The notes: generated by a model from the letters alone, not told the origin. DNA of 64,000 nt from Marinobacterium litorale DSM 23545 (GCF_000428985.1 NZ_AUAZ01000005.1:124001-188000); one strand, 5' to 3'; positions 16,761-27,009 are shown, counted from the first letter of the stretch. Numbers and translations: made by a program.

Positions 16761-17660
16761 TCAGCTCCAATGAGCGGGTTCTGAAAACTGTTCGGCAAGA
16801 AAGTCGAGCAATACCCTGACTTTGGCCGGTAAATGCTTTCGATGGGGATACACCGCATGAATCTGTTGATCCTCCACCCGATAGTCCGTCAACAGGGGCA
16901 CCAATCGCCCCCGCTGCAGGTCGTCACCGACCATGAAAACCGATAGACGCACAATACCGCCACCCAGCAATGCGTACTGGTGCAGGGCATCAACGTTATC
17001 GGTCACAAAACGTCCCTTCACATCGACCTTCTCCGTTCCGTTTTTACTTTCAAACTGCCACTGGTTAAATGCATCGTTGGTGGATAAGCGCAGACAGTCA
17101 TGCTCCAGGAGTTGATGAGGAGTTTCAGGCGCGCCCCATTTCGCCAGATATTCCGGACTGGCACAGATCACCCGGCGACTGCTGCCAAGCTTTCGGGCGA
17201 CCAGGCTGGTATCTCTCAGCACACCGAGCCGAATGGCGACATCGACACCTTCACCGATCAGGTCCACAGCCTGCCCGGTTAACTGATACTCCAACGTGAC
17301 CTTGGGATAGAGCGCCTGAAAGGCAGGCATCCGCGGTAACAACTGATGCTTAGCAAACCCGGGTGTGCTGTTGATACGCAGGGTGCCTGCAGGTTCGCGG
17401 CCGAACCCGGTCAACGCGTCTTCCGCATCTTCGATCTCATCGAGGATATCCACACAGCGCTGGAAGTAGGCGTGCCCCGCTTCAGTCAGGCTCAATGTCC
17501 GGGTGGTACGGTTTAACAGACGAACCCCCAGACGGGACTCCAGCCGCGACAATAATTTGCTGATCGCCGATGGTGACAGATCCAGCTGCCGTCCGGCCGC
17601 AGAGAAACTCCCGCGCCGGACCGACTCCACAAACCCCTGCATTTCAGTCCACTTGTCCAC
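16761..17660 (-). CDS. LysR family transcriptional regulator
   Basis: 299 residues. The winged HTH at 1-60 (MQGFVESVRRGSFSAAGRQL) is followed by a LysR substrate-binding domain (about 90-290). It resembles the CrgA/AaeR-like subgroup common beside small redox enzymes. It is divergent from the isomerase-like/GST pair across a 132-bp gap with two dyads, the usual target layout. Its effector is unknown. Confidence 0.88.
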   Translation of the reverse strand: MDKWTEMQGFVESVRRGSFSAAGRQLDLSPSAISKLLSRLESRLGVRLLNRTTRTLSLTEAGHAYFQRCVDILDEIEDAEDALTGFGREPAGTLRINSTPGFAKHQLLPRMPAFQALYPKVTLEYQLTGQAVDLIGEGVDVAIRLGVLRDTSLVARKLGSSRRVICASPEYLAKWGAPETPHQLLEHDCLRLSTNDAFNQWQFESKNGTEKVDVKGRFVTDNVDALHQYALLGGGIVRLSVFMVGDDLQRGRLVPLLTDYRVEDQQIHAVYPHRKHLPAKVRVLLDFLAEQFSEPAHWS

Positions 17661-17671
17661 ATGCCACCTTT

Positions 17672-17725
17672 TGTGAATTCAAATCACATATCTTTTTACA
17701 ATTTACACCCTTATCACAAATAAGG
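17672..17725. promoter_or_regulatory. Two operator-like dyads between lysR and the isomerase gene
   Basis: TGTGA-N7-TCACA at 17672-17688 and CCTTAT-N5-ATAAGG at 17709-17725 are perfect short inverted repeats in the divergent gap. They are candidate LysR sites for autorepression and activation. The gap is AT-rich compared with the genes. Confidence 0.45.
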
Positions 17726-17792
17726 TTAGCAATTAGCCTGTGGATATCGGCTGCATCGCCGCAGCCCTCATACAAGTGAAAGCGAGCAGATC

Positions 17793-18386
17793 ATGAATGC
17801 CCCTGTCGAAGTAAAGCTGTTTTTCAATTTCCGCAGCCCGTACTGCTACCTGGCCAGCAAAAAGCTCTGGCCCATTCTAGACGATTACAACACCCGTCTA
17901 CTCTGGCGCCCGGTTGGTGGCTGGGACCTGCGCTCCCCTCCTGACAGAGCCAAAACCAAGATGCCGCTGGCCCGCCAGGATATGGCGCGCTTTGCCCGCA
18001 AGATGGGTATTCCCGTTAACCCTCCCCCCGTAACAACAGATGCCACCGCTGCCGGGGCAGGCTCACTGTTAGCAGAGCGCGAAGGGCTCCTGCGACCCTA
18101 CATCATTGAAGTGATGCGCGCCGAATGGGCCGAGGGCCTGGATATCGGTGACCCTGAGGTATTGCTTGAGGTGGGGGAACGCATCGGCCTCTCGCGACAC
18201 GCGCTGGAGCACGCAATGAGCGCCCCGGAGCTGCTTGAACAGATGGCTGACAATGCACAGGAAGCGGCCGATATCGGCGTCATCGGTGTCCCCACTTTTG
18301 TGATCGGCGATCAGATTTTCTGGGGACAGGACCGAATCGAGTTTGTCATCGATGAACTCAGAGAACGACGTGCTTCACGGCTCTGA
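17793..18386 (+). CDS. 2-Hydroxychromene-2-carboxylate isomerase-like DsbA-fold protein
   Basis: 197 residues of the DsbA/GST-kappa fold. The N-terminal FFNFRSPYCYLASKKL has Ser in place of the DsbA CxxC first Cys, as in HCCA isomerases. The cis-Pro loop is GVIGVPTFVI near 168. Family members isomerise hydroxychromene carboxylate in naphthalene catabolism with glutathione, but many relatives have other roles. It pairs with the downstream GST (15-bp gap). Whether the true substrate is aromatic is unknown, since no naphthalene genes are present. Confidence 0.8.
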   Translation: MNAPVEVKLFFNFRSPYCYLASKKLWPILDDYNTRLLWRPVGGWDLRSPPDRAKTKMPLARQDMARFARKMGIPVNPPPVTTDATAAGAGSLLAEREGLLRPYIIEVMRAEWAEGLDIGDPEVLLEVGERIGLSRHALEHAMSAPELLEQMADNAQEAADIGVIGVPTFVIGDQIFWGQDRIEFVIDELRERRASRL

Positions 18387-18401
18387 ACAGGGGGGAACGG
18401 T

Positions 18402-19010
18402 ATGATTCTGTATGATAAGCCCGAATGCCCGTTTTGCTGGAAAGTTCGCCTGGCGTTGCATGAAAGCGGTTACGCTGCCGAGTTGATCGACTCCCAGGAT
18501 CTTGAGCACCGCTCGCACTGGCAGGCCCTGACACCCAAGAAGACTGTACCGGTGCTCGTAACCGATGGCGGCGACGTAATCTACGAGTCTAACGTCATCC
18601 TTGAGTATCTCGCCGAGACAGGCAACGCCCTGTTACCTGCCACACCGGGTGCCCGCATCCAGGCTCGCTTACTAAACAGCTACAGCGACACAGTGGTCGG
18701 ACCGGCTCTGCGCGAGATTATTTTCGAAAAGCGGGACCGACCCCGGGACGCATGGGATATGGACCGTATCAAAGCCGGCGAACTGGCCTTTGAAGAGGCA
18801 CTGGATTACCTGGCGGCTCAATTGGGACAGTCAGACTACTTCGCGACAGAATACAGCTTTCCGGAATGTGCACTCACGGCACGTTTTGGCCTGGCCGAAG
18901 CCTATGGTGCACCGATTCCGGATCGATACGGCAACCTTCAGCGCTGGTTTAAGCGTATGAAACAAAGGCCCAGTTACCGTGCTACCGAGCCTTCCTGGAA
19001 AGCTACTTAG
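18402..19010 (+). CDS. Glutathione S-transferase family protein
   Basis: 202 residues. The N-terminal thioredoxin-like domain (1-80) has a CPFC motif at about 8-11 in place of Ser/Tyr, then the ESNVILEYL glutathione-binding segment. An all-helical C-terminal domain follows. CPFC suggests glutaredoxin-like or omega/beta GST chemistry. It is cotranscribed with the isomerase-like gene, which points to a glutathione-dependent step controlled by the LysR protein. Confidence 0.85.
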   Translation: MILYDKPECPFCWKVRLALHESGYAAELIDSQDLEHRSHWQALTPKKTVPVLVTDGGDVIYESNVILEYLAETGNALLPATPGARIQARLLNSYSDTVVGPALREIIFEKRDRPRDAWDMDRIKAGELAFEEALDYLAAQLGQSDYFATEYSFPECALTARFGLAEAYGAPIPDRYGNLQRWFKRMKQRPSYRATEPSWKAT

Positions 19011-19023
19011 AAGCTAACTCCGA

Positions 19024-19893
19024 TCAATGAACGGGGCCAACCAGCGTCGTCAGCACCGTGGTGATGGCAAGGATAGCCCCACCGACCATTTTTTCCATGA
19101 AAAGTGAGCGTTTGAGATCATCCCCCCGGCAGTTTTCACCGGCTAACGAGGGTACCAGCCTCAGCTTGTGGTAAGCCGCCAACCCCAGAATCACACCGAC
19201 CAGCGTCAATTTTAACAGCAGCCAAAGACCGTAATCGGTACCGAGCAGATTCTGCCAACCGGTCAACTGATACACCAGCATGCCCCCAGCTGCGAGCAGA
19301 ATAAGAACTGCCACAACCGCGATTTCACCGAATCGCACCATCAGTATGCGCGCCTTATGGGTGGTCAGACGTCGCATGGCCAACCACAGGGGTATCAGTG
19401 ACCCCATCCACCAGGCGGCCACAATCACATGACCGACCAGCAATACGGCCGCCCAGCTTTCCAGTGTGACGGCGTGGCCCGCGCTACTGAATGAAAGGCC
19501 AATCAACAGGCTACCCAGCAATGAGAGCGCTATCTCCAGAATATGCCGGCCTGGCACCGGTGCCGGCAACAGAGCAACGAATATGAGTCCAAAGCCAAGC
19601 GCCCGCTCCCACAGCGCATCCCCCACCGGGGACTGCCAGAGAATCTGAAGCATGACCGGATCAAACATGCTGGCCAGTCCCTGCTCGGCAAATGCACCGA
19701 CCCGAACCAGAAAATGGATACCGGTTCCCGTCAGCCCGATAATGACCCCCAGCAAGGCATATCGACGCAGAGTACGGTGGATTTCAGGCAGACGGGCCGC
19801 CAGCCAATACGAAGCCATGCCGCCGATGGCCGCCGACATCCCGATATACAGCCACCACCGGGTTACAACGGTCAGCCACTCCCACTCGCTCAC
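19024..19893 (-). CDS. copD: CopD family copper resistance membrane protein
   Basis: 289 residues with about eight TM helices and a C-terminal CopD domain (about 185-285) with conserved His/Trp positions. It is the last gene of the leftward copA operon, 120 bp after the HMA-like gene, and convergent with the GST gene. CopD proteins are thought to import copper from periplasmic CopC; here copC lies elsewhere in the island (30046-30393). Function is by family. Confidence 0.82.
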   Translation of the reverse strand: MSEWEWLTVVTRWWLYIGMSAAIGGMASYWLAARLPEIHRTLRRYALLGVIIGLTGTGIHFLVRVGAFAEQGLASMFDPVMLQILWQSPVGDALWERALGFGLIFVALLPAPVPGRHILEIALSLLGSLLIGLSFSSAGHAVTLESWAAVLLVGHVIVAAWWMGSLIPLWLAMRRLTTHKARILMVRFGEIAVVAVLILLAAGGMLVYQLTGWQNLLGTDYGLWLLLKLTLVGVILGLAAYHKLRLVPSLAGENCRGDDLKRSLFMEKMVGGAILAITTVLTTLVGPVH

Positions 19894-20013
19894 TACACAC
19901 TCCTCACTAGATCAACGGCATTCGGCACCGAGTAACACTATATGGGTAATCAGAACGCTGATACTACGCCAAACCGACATGCGTGAGCACACCACTTGGG
20001 TATCGAAAACCAC

Positions 20014-20364
20014 TTACTTACGTGGGATCTTATTGCAGCAGTGTGGCTCATGGCTCGCATTATCCCGCATATTCTGATCAACGAAACGGTAGTAGCTGCG
20101 TTTCATCCGGTTCCACCAACTGTCACCAAAGGTGGCCCCTCTTTCACGTATCAGCGCTTCAATAACATCAAGGTGGCAGTGAGTCGCATCATAAGCAAAA
20201 CGTAATACCGCCTTGTCAGCTTCCCAGGATACGCTATCGACTCCATAGAGCTCGTCGATTGCATTCACCACACTCGCCATATCGGCGTTACCGGTTACCA
20301 CCTTCAGGTTACGGGTTACCAGGTTGTTCTCTTTGACACCGGGCTTGTGATCCAGGTCGCTCAT
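20014..20364 (-). CDS. Small HMA-like protein lacking CxxC
   Basis: 116 residues, soluble. Residues about 15-82 follow the beta-alpha-beta-beta-alpha-beta pattern of heavy-metal-associated domains (VVNAIDELYGVDSVSWEAD ... LRFAYDATHCHLDVIEALI), but the metal-binding GMxCxxC loop is absent (VTGNADMAS instead). A basic Trp/Tyr segment follows, and the C-terminus carries H-E-P-H-C-C. It lies between DUF2933 and copD in the copA operon. It may bind copper through the His/Cys tail or act as a CopZ-like adaptor. I do not recognise a named family. Confidence 0.55.
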   Translation of the reverse strand: MSDLDHKPGVKENNLVTRNLKVVTGNADMASVVNAIDELYGVDSVSWEADKAVLRFAYDATHCHLDVIEALIRERGATFGDSWWNRMKRSYYRFVDQNMRDNASHEPHCCNKIPRK

Positions 20365-20406
20365 AATCCTCTCCAGACTACTTAACCGATTAAATTGAAC
20401 ACGCTT

Positions 20407-20622
20407 CTACGATGAGTCCTTGCCGCTATCACCGCCATGACGTCCATGGGAACGGTGCATAAACAGGTGCATCAGCGGGCAAAGCAGAAAAATCAGATAG
20501 GGTAGCCAGCCGGCCATCTGGTCGCTGTAGTTGCGCAGCACAAAAAACGTCGCCAGCGCTACGATGCCCAACGTGAGCACCCCCTTGGGGGTGCAGCAAA
20601 ACGATAGAAACCTGGTTTTCAT
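20407..20622 (-). CDS. DUF2933 small membrane protein
   Basis: 71 residues from the ATG at 20622, preceded by AAGGAG; a TTG five codons earlier is less likely. It has a CCTPKG segment, then two hydrophobic helices (about 13-28 and 38-54), then a His-rich tail (HLFMHRSHGRHGG). This matches DUF2933, small proteins found in copper/silver resistance clusters. It begins 11 bp after the cupredoxin stop. The His tail could bind metal; this is inference. Confidence 0.75.
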   Translation of the reverse strand: MKTRFLSFCCTPKGVLTLGIVALATFFVLRNYSDQMAGWLPYLIFLLCPLMHLFMHRSHGRHGGDSGKDSS

Positions 20623-20633
20623 CTCGCGCTCCT

Positions 20634-20996
20634 TCAACTCTGCTCTTCGACGATCAATTCACCACGATACATCTGCATCTGGCAGGTAAACGGGTAACGC
20701 CCCGGCTGCATCGGTTTCAACTCCACCATCTTGGGCTTGTCCAGCGGCAGTTCCTCGCTGACGTCAAAGTCTTCAAACACCACCACACTGGCACAGGGCG
20801 AGGGGTCCTTGCGGATAAAATTGAGCCTTGTACTCTGTCCCGCCGGCACGCGGATATGGGACGGTTCGTAGACGCCATCGTCCACGTTGATGGTGATTTC
20901 GCCAGACTCTAGGTTGGCTGTCGGCCCCTTGTAGAGCCAGAACCACCAGACGATCAGGCCAATCAGGAGCAGCCCCAGCAAATTGATAATGATCAT
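20634..20996 (-). CDS. Membrane-anchored cupredoxin-domain protein
   Basis: 120 residues with one N-terminal TM anchor (1-23) and a cupredoxin domain (about 32-115). Cys near 68 (SPCASVV) and the CQMQM loop (Cys near 104, Met 106 and 108) are candidate copper ligands; the classical blue-copper His-Cys-His-Met set is not complete. It is 16 bp downstream of copA. Similar plastocyanin-like proteins accompany CopA ATPases and may accept exported Cu(I). Confidence 0.78.
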   Translation of the reverse strand: MIIINLLGLLLIGLIVWWFWLYKGPTANLESGEITINVDDGVYEPSHIRVPAGQSTRLNFIRKDPSPCASVVVFEDFDVSEELPLDKPKMVELKPMQPGRYPFTCQMQMYRGELIVEEQS

Positions 20997-21012
20997 GACG
21001 CACTCCTCCCGA

Positions 21013-23265
21013 TCAGTGTTCCTGCGGCTTGAACAGGCGCAGACGGTTGGCGTTGGTCACCACCGTTAGCGACGAGAACGCCATTGCGGCGCCGGCGATC
21101 ACCGGGCTCAGTAGCATGCCGAAGAACGGATACAGCAAGCCGGCCGCCACCGGTACGCCGGCGGCGTTATAAATAAAGGCGCCAAACAGGTTCTGGCGGA
21201 TGTTTCTGAGCGTCGCCCGGCTGACGGCGATCGCATCAGCCAGGCCGTGCAGCGAACCGCGCATCAGCGTGACATCCGCGCTTTCGATCGCCACGTCGGT
21301 GCCGGTACCGATGGCAAACCCGACATTAGCTAACGCAAGTGCCGGCGCATCGTTGATGCCGTCGCCGGTCATGCCCACGGTTTCACCCTGCTGCTGAAGT
21401 TCGGCGACCTTGACCGATTTCTGCTCCGGCAGCACCTCCGCGAAAAACTCTTTGATACCAACCTGCTCGGCCACGGCCTTCGCCGTATCGCGGTTATCAC
21501 CGGTGAGCATCACGACGCGGATGCCGTCTTTCTGCAGCCGCTTGATCGCGGCCACCGAGTCCTGCTTGATTGGGTCGGACACCGCAATCAGCGCCGCCAA
21601 CTGGCCATCCACGGCCAGGTACATCGGCGTCTGTGCCTTCGCGGCCATCGCCTGTGCCTGACCGATCTGAGCGTCAATCGGCACATCGCGATCGCGCATC
21701 AGCTTCTCGTTACCGAACAGCAGTGCCTGGCCATCAACACTTCCCTCGACACCGTGCCCGGCGATCGCGTTGAAGCCTTCCGCCTTGCCGAGCTCGAGCC
21801 CCTGTTGTTTCGCCGACTCGACGATCGACACCGCCAGCGGGTGTTCCGACCCCTGCTCCAGCGAGGCGGCCAGCGCGAGAACATCAGATTCACTGCGTTC
21901 ACCGACGACCAGGATATCGGTCACCTGGGGCGCGCCCTCGGTAATGGTGCCGGTCTTGTCGAGAATCATCGCCGTGATCTTCGAGGCGCTCTGCAGCGCT
22001 TCGCCATTGCGGATCAGCACACCGGCTTCTGCTGCCTTACCAACACCCACCATCACCGACATCGGTGTCGCCAGCCCCAACGCGCAGGGGCAGGCGATGA
22101 TCAGTACGGTCGTGGCCGACACGATCGCAAAGGCGATAGCCGGTTGGGGACCAACGTTGAGCCATGCCAGTGCGCTGAGCACGGCGATGATCATGATCGC
22201 CGGTACGAAGTACGCCGAGATCACATCCGCCAGACGACCGATCGGAGGCTTGGAGTTCTGCGCCTGCTTGACCATCGAAATAATCCGCGCCAGTGCCGTG
22301 TCCTTGCCCACTCGCGTGGCACGGAAGAGCACCGAGCCGGACTTGTTGATGGTGCCACCGACCAGGGTATCCTCTTCAGCCTTCTCCACCGGCATCGGCT
22401 CACCGGTCAACATCGACTCGTCGACCGTGGAGTGCCCCTCGACGACAACCCCGTCCACCGGGATCTTCTCGCCCGGCCGCACCCGTACCCGATCGCCCTC
22501 GAGTACCTCCTCGATCGGAATATCCACTTCCTGGCCATCGCGTTCAACACGGGCCGTCTTCGCCTGCAGACCGATTAACCGCTTAATCGCCTCAGAGGTG
22601 CGGCCACGGGCCCGGATCTCAAGCGCCAGCCCCAGATTGATCAGGCCAATGATCATCGCCGTCGCTTCGAAGTAAACATGACGCGCCATCAACGGCACCG
22701 CCTCGGGCGCCAGCACGACCACCATCGAGTAGAGCCAAGCGGTACCGGTCCCGAGTGCGATCAGCGTATCCATATTCGCAGTGTGGTTGATGAACGACTT
22801 CCAAGCGCCGATGTAAAAATGACGACCGGCAAACAACATCACCCCCAGCGTCAGCAGCCCGACCACAAGCCAGACCACCCGCTCGGTCGTCGTCGTTACC
22901 GTCATCTCACCGACCACCAGGCTGTATAGCATCAGCGGCACACCGAGCCCGAGCGCGACCGACATTTCCCGCAGCAGGCGCTTGTAATAGGCTTCGTCTG
23001 CTTTCTCCTTTTCACTAATCAGATCACCGCTGTCCTCACTGCTGGCGACTTTAGCGCCATACCCGGCGGCCTCCACGGCTTCCACCAATACCTGGTCCGA
23101 TACCTCGCCGCTGACACTCACCGTGCGCTGGGCGAAGTTCATCGACGCCCGCTCCACACCCGGCACCTGCTGCAGTGCCGTTTCGATCTTACCGACGCAA
23201 CTGGCGCAGCCGGCACCCTCGATCAGTAACTCACGGCTAGCAGCGTGGTTCTCTTGTTTGTTCAT
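21013..23265 (-). CDS. copA: Copper-translocating P1B-type ATPase
   Basis: 750 residues. A single N-terminal HMA domain (GCASC, about 18-22) is followed by eight TM helices. The transport-site motif is [10 protein letters not shown], with actuator TGEP, phosphorylation motif DKTGTITEG, the HP motif (SEHPLA) and [10 protein letters not shown] in the nucleotide/Mg domain. It exports Cu(I) from the cytoplasm. It is the first gene of the operon copA-cupredoxin-DUF2933-HMA-like-copD and divergent from copRS, with a TTAC-N6-GTAA box between them. Confidence 0.95.
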   Translation of the reverse strand: MNKQENHAASRELLIEGAGCASCVGKIETALQQVPGVERASMNFAQRTVSVSGEVSDQVLVEAVEAAGYGAKVASSEDSGDLISEKEKADEAYYKRLLREMSVALGLGVPLMLYSLVVGEMTVTTTTERVVWLVVGLLTLGVMLFAGRHFYIGAWKSFINHTANMDTLIALGTGTAWLYSMVVVLAPEAVPLMARHVYFEATAMIIGLINLGLALEIRARGRTSEAIKRLIGLQAKTARVERDGQEVDIPIEEVLEGDRVRVRPGEKIPVDGVVVEGHSTVDESMLTGEPMPVEKAEEDTLVGGTINKSGSVLFRATRVGKDTALARIISMVKQAQNSKPPIGRLADVISAYFVPAIMIIAVLSALAWLNVGPQPAIAFAIVSATTVLIIACPCALGLATPMSVMVGVGKAAEAGVLIRNGEALQSASKITAMILDKTGTITEGAPQVTDILVVGERSESDVLALAASLEQGSEHPLAVSIVESAKQQGLELGKAEGFNAIAGHGVEGSVDGQALLFGNEKLMRDRDVPIDAQIGQAQAMAAKAQTPMYLAVDGQLAALIAVSDPIKQDSVAAIKRLQKDGIRVVMLTGDNRDTAKAVAEQVGIKEFFAEVLPEQKSVKVAELQQQGETVGMTGDGINDAPALALANVGFAIGTGTDVAIESADVTLMRGSLHGLADAIAVSRATLRNIRQNLFGAFIYNAAGVPVAAGLLYPFFGMLLSPVIAGAAMAFSSLTVVTNANRLRLFKPQEH

Positions 23266-23346
23266 GACTTATGTCTCCGCTGACGGAAAACCCTTTTCTA
23301 TCAACCAGTATGGTGCAGCAACACCAACATGAACCTTACCCACTCA

Positions 23347-23360
23347 TTACATTTTCGTAA
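23347..23360. promoter_or_regulatory. CopR-type box between copA and copR
   Basis: TTAC-ATTTTC-GTAA in the copA/copR divergent gap. Similar spaced TTAC/GTAA boxes are bound by CopR/PcoR-type regulators. It lies 57 bp before copR and 82 bp before copA. Related boxes are at 29078-29097 and, degenerate, 37078-37094. Confidence 0.5.
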
Positions 23361-23416
23361 GAAAAGCCCGCCCCGCCGATTTGCTGGCAAACTGTGAATC
23401 ACAGGAGGGTGTATAG

Positions 23417-24100
23417 ATGCGGATACTGATTGTCGAAGACGAAGAGAAAACAGGCGTCTATCTGCGCCAGGGTTTGACCGAATCCGGTTACATCACCGAC
23501 CTGGCCACGACCGGCTACGACGGACTTCATCTGGCCATGACCGAAAGCTACGACCTGATTCTGCTCGATGTCATGCTGCCGGAGCTGAACGGCTGGCAGA
23601 TACTGGAAAAACTGCGTCAGGAAAACCGCCATACAACCGTGATTTTTCTGACGGCCCGCGATCAGGTCGATGACCGTGTACGCGGCCTGGAGATGGGGGC
23701 GGACGATTATCTGGTCAAGCCATTCGCATTTTCAGAACTTTTGGCGCGGATCCGAACCCAACTCAGGCGCGGTATGCAGGGTGCGGAACCGACCTCGCTG
23801 AACCTGGCCGACCTGGAGATCGACCTGCTGCGCCGGCGTGTTACCCGTGGCAGTCAGCGTATCAATTTGACCGCCAAGGAGTATACGCTGCTGGAGTTTC
23901 TGATGCGTCGCCGGGGCGAGGTGCTCTCACGCTCGTTGATCGCCTCCCAGGTCTGGGACATGAACTTCGACAGTGATACCAATATCATCGAAGTGGCAAT
24001 TCGCCGCTTGCGCAGTAAAGTGGACGATCCTTTCCAAATAAAACTGATCCACACCATTCGCGGAATGGGGTACCTGATGGATGAAGCTGAATGCCCATAG
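23417..24100 (+). CDS. copR: Heavy-metal response regulator (CopR/CusR type)
   Basis: 227 residues. The receiver has phospho-acceptor Asp51 (LILLDVMLP). The C-terminal winged helix carries [25 protein letters not shown] split across residues near 180-205, typical of the CopR/CusR/IrlR group. The RBS AGGAGG lies 11 bp before ATG 23417. Its end overlaps copS by 10 bases. It presumably activates copA, the cus operon and other copper genes. Confidence 0.92.
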   Translation: MRILIVEDEEKTGVYLRQGLTESGYITDLATTGYDGLHLAMTESYDLILLDVMLPELNGWQILEKLRQENRHTTVIFLTARDQVDDRVRGLEMGADDYLVKPFAFSELLARIRTQLRRGMQGAEPTSLNLADLEIDLLRRRVTRGSQRINLTAKEYTLLEFLMRRRGEVLSRSLIASQVWDMNFDSDTNIIEVAIRRLRSKVDDPFQIKLIHTIRGMGYLMDEAECP

Positions 24101-25470
24101 TTTCACTGACCACCCGACTGACGCTGCTGTTTGCGCTGGTTTCGATTGCCGTTTTTGCATCGCTTGGATTCTTGATCAAGCACTCGATCGAAGAGCATTT
24201 CGTGGCGCAGGACTTTGCCGAGCTTGATGACAAAATACGTACAACGGCAAACCTGGTTAAGAACCTGAAAACGGGCGAAAACCCACCGTCGATCCATGAA
24301 GTGATGGAGAATACGGTGGTGGACCATGACAGCATTATTATCAAGATAGATAGCTCCAGCGGGGGCCAGCTCTTTGCCTCCGGCCCCATTGCATTTCCAT
24401 TCAACAAAACACAGCTGCTGAACAAACCGGGACAGATACAACGCACCGCCTGGAACGAAGGTGACATCCGATACCGCGGCGCCGCCATGGCGATTGCAGG
24501 GGGCGACGGCCGACCTCGCCTTATTCTCTCGGCTGCCATCGAGACAACACGCCATCGCGTATTCATGCAGCAGTTTGCCAAAGAGCTGAGTGGACTGATG
24601 GTTGCAGCTACCCTGTTCAGTGCGCTTCTGGGCTGGCTGGTTGCTCGGCAAGGGTTAGCACCGTTGCGGCTGATGCGCGCAAAAGCCAAGTCGGTTACCG
24701 CCACGCGCCTGGATCAGCGTCTACCGGTGGAAACCATCCCGGCGGAGCTGGCCACCTTGGCGCAGGAGCTGAACCGGATGTTTGACCGGCTTGAAGAATC
24801 CTTCTCCCGATTAACCCACTTTTCATCCGATATCGCTCACGAGCTGCGCACGCCGATCAGCAACCTGATGACGCAGACCCAAGTTTCACTGTCGCGGGCC
24901 CGCTCAACGCAGGAGTACCAGGAGATCCTCGCCTCCAATGTGGAGGAGCTGGAAAAACTCTCGCGGATGATTTCGGACATGTTGTTTCTTGCAAAAGCCG
25001 AGCACGGCCTTGAACTCCCCTCTCGCGAGCACTTTGCACTGGAACTCGAGATAGTCAAACTGTTCGATTTTTACGAGGCCCTGGCGGACGAACGGCAGGT
25101 TCGGATGCAGATGCAGGGCAGTGGCGAGCTGATCGGTGATCGTCTAATGATCGACCGTGCTATCAGCAACCTGCTCTCCAACGCAATCCGATATACCCCG
25201 GAAGACGGCCTGATCGACCTTCATATAGAGCAGGGAATCGATGCTCTGACACTCACCATCTGCAACGAGGGCAAAACTATCCCGGAGCAGGACCTGACCT
25301 ATCTGTTTGATCGTTTTTATCGGTGTGACCAGGCCCGCGGCCATAACGAAACCGAAGGAACGGGCCTGGGCCTGTCGATCACTCGTGCCATTGTAAATGC
25401 ACATGGGGGCCACATCTCTGTTAAATCGGCAAATAATCGCACCTGTTTTACACTCTCTTTCCCCCACTGA
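24091..25470 (+). CDS. copS: Heavy-metal sensor histidine kinase (CopS/CusS type)
   Basis: 459 residues: TM1 (about 10-30), a periplasmic copper-sensing loop (about 33-165), TM2 (about 165-185), HAMP, then the H-box with His250 ([15 protein letters not shown]), and N, G1 and G2 boxes ([13 protein letters not shown]). It senses periplasmic Cu(I)/Ag(I) by family and phosphorylates CopR. The loop contains few Met residues compared with E. coli CusS, so ligand residues cannot be named. Confidence 0.9.
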   Translation: MPIVSLTTRLTLLFALVSIAVFASLGFLIKHSIEEHFVAQDFAELDDKIRTTANLVKNLKTGENPPSIHEVMENTVVDHDSIIIKIDSSSGGQLFASGPIAFPFNKTQLLNKPGQIQRTAWNEGDIRYRGAAMAIAGGDGRPRLILSAAIETTRHRVFMQQFAKELSGLMVAATLFSALLGWLVARQGLAPLRLMRAKAKSVTATRLDQRLPVETIPAELATLAQELNRMFDRLEESFSRLTHFSSDIAHELRTPISNLMTQTQVSLSRARSTQEYQEILASNVEELEKLSRMISDMLFLAKAEHGLELPSREHFALELEIVKLFDFYEALADERQVRMQMQGSGELIGDRLMIDRAISNLLSNAIRYTPEDGLIDLHIEQGIDALTLTICNEGKTIPEQDLTYLFDRFYRCDQARGHNETEGTGLGLSITRAIVNAHGGHISVKSANNRTCFTLSFPH

Positions 25471-25544
25471 CGCGCCCGATCACTTGCCCTGCTAAAACCA
25501 ACGTGTTACCAACAGCGGCGTGAACCAACAACAGAGGCCGGGCC

Positions 25545-26222
25545 GTGAAACTGCTGATCGTCGAGGATGAGGTAAAAACCGGGGATTATCTCCAGCAAGG
25601 ACTGGGCGAAGCCGGTTTCAATGCCGATCTGGCCCGCACCGGGCTGGATGGACTTAATCTGGCCATGAACCAGCCGTATGACCTGATCATACTGGACGTC
25701 ATGCTGCCTGAACTCGATGGCTGGCAGCTACTGCAGGCGATCCGCAAACGGGGTAACGAAGTGCCGGTGCTGTTTCTGACCGCCCGCGATGAGGTGGACG
25801 ACCGGGTCAGGGGGCTTGAGCTGGGTGCCGATGATTACCTGATCAAACCCTTTGCCTTCTCTGAGCTGCTGGCTCGCATACGCAGCCTGCTCAGACGAGG
25901 CCGGAGCAGCCAGGAGCCAACCCGGCTACAGGTTGCTGACCTGGAACTGGATCTGGTCAAACGCCGGGTATTGAAAGCCGGCGAGCGGATCGACCTGACC
26001 GCCAAGGAGTTCGCGCTACTGGAACTGATGATGCGCCGGGAGGGCGAAGTACTGCCCCGCTCCCTGATCGCCTCTCAAGTCTGGGATATGAATTTTGACA
26101 GCGACACCAACGTAATCGAGGTTGCCGTGCGACGCCTGCGGGCCAAAGTCGATGACCCCTATCCCCGCAAGCTGATCCATACCGTGCGCGGCATGGGTTA
26201 TGTCCTGGAGGAGCGTGACTGA
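25545..26222 (+). CDS. Second CopR-type response regulator (paralogue)
   Basis: 225 residues, co-linear with CopR along its whole length and nearly identical in the output helix ([17 protein letters not shown] is shared). Phospho-acceptor Asp51 and all receiver residues are kept. The start is GTG at 25545 with AGAGG upstream; no kinase follows. It lies 74 bp after copS, so copR-copS-copR2 probably form one transcript. Either CopS phosphorylates both regulators, or a distant kinase serves this one. Confidence 0.88.
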   Translation: MKLLIVEDEVKTGDYLQQGLGEAGFNADLARTGLDGLNLAMNQPYDLIILDVMLPELDGWQLLQAIRKRGNEVPVLFLTARDEVDDRVRGLELGADDYLIKPFAFSELLARIRSLLRRGRSSQEPTRLQVADLELDLVKRRVLKAGERIDLTAKEFALLELMMRREGEVLPRSLIASQVWDMNFDSDTNVIEVAVRRLRAKVDDPYPRKLIHTVRGMGYVLEERD

Positions 26223-26286
26223 ACCCGGGACTGTGCGAAGAATCAGCCACAGACACCTCCTCAATTATCTCTTTATGTAGTCCTGT

Positions 26287-27009
26287 TCAGCCCATTTGGC
26301 CCAATACAGGAAACACATCCAGCATCCAGACCGCAAACAGCGTCAGCTTACCGGTTACCATCGCCAGTCCCATCAACACCATGGTGACCCCGGCGGATAC
26401 ATGCAGATAACGACTGAACCGTCCAAGCTCCGCCAAGCGGCGTTTGAAGCGCTCCATAAACAGTGACACCAACAGAAACGGAATGGCCAGACCCAGCGCA
26501 TAAGCGCTCAAAAACAGGACAGCGGCCTGGGGGTCAGCACTGATTGAACTCATTGCGAGGATCGCGCCCAGGATCGGGCCAATACAGGGCGTCCAGCCCA
26601 ATGCAAAGGAGACGCCCAGCAGAAAGGCCGTGGTCGGATTACCGGAACGCAACGCCGGGTGGAGTCGGAAATCCCGGTATAACCAACGTATTTTCAACAG
26701 CCCGCTCATGAACAGGCCGAACGCAATCACCAGCGAGCCACCCACCAGAGTCGCCTCGTAGCGGTATTCCGTCAGCAGGTTACCTAACAGACTGGCACTG
26801 GCGCCGAGCGACACGAAGATGATCGAAAAACCGAGCACAAAAAACAGGCTCAACAGCATATGAGGCCAGTGATGCGCCTGCTCTTTTCGCGCACCGCTGG
26901 CGACAAAGGAGAGATAGCCCGGCACCAGTGGCAAGGTACAGGGCGAGAGGAACGAGATCAGGCCACCGACAAAAGCGCCGATCAAACCCAACTGGGACAC
27001 ATCGCTCAT
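26287..27009 (-). CDS. CcdA-type thiol-disulfide membrane transporter
   Basis: 240 residues with six TM helices. The two redox Cys occur in LSPCTLPLVPGY (TM1, about 23) and LGWTPCIGPILGA (TM4, about 140). CcdA/DsbD-beta proteins pass reducing equivalents to periplasmic thioredoxins. It overlaps the multicopper oxidase gene by ATGA, so it is translationally coupled to it. A copper role such as reducing copper-oxidised thiols or supporting copper-enzyme maturation is inference; no cytochrome c maturation genes are adjacent. Confidence 0.88.
   Translation of the reverse strand: MSDVSQLGLIGAFVGGLISFLSPCTLPLVPGYLSFVASGARKEQAHHWPHMLLSLFFVLGFSIIFVSLGASASLLGNLLTEYRYEATLVGGSLVIAFGLFMSGLLKIRWLYRDFRLHPALRSGNPTTAFLLGVSFALGWTPCIGPILGAILAMSSISADPQAAVLFLSAYALGLAIPFLLVSLFMERFKRRLAELGRFSRYLHVSAGVTMVLMGLAMVTGKLTLFAVWMLDVFPVLGQMG

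Noticed and set aside
17672-17688. TGTGA...TCACA as a CRP site
   Set aside because: The spacer is seven bases, while CRP sites need six; a LysR operator is more likely in this divergent gap.
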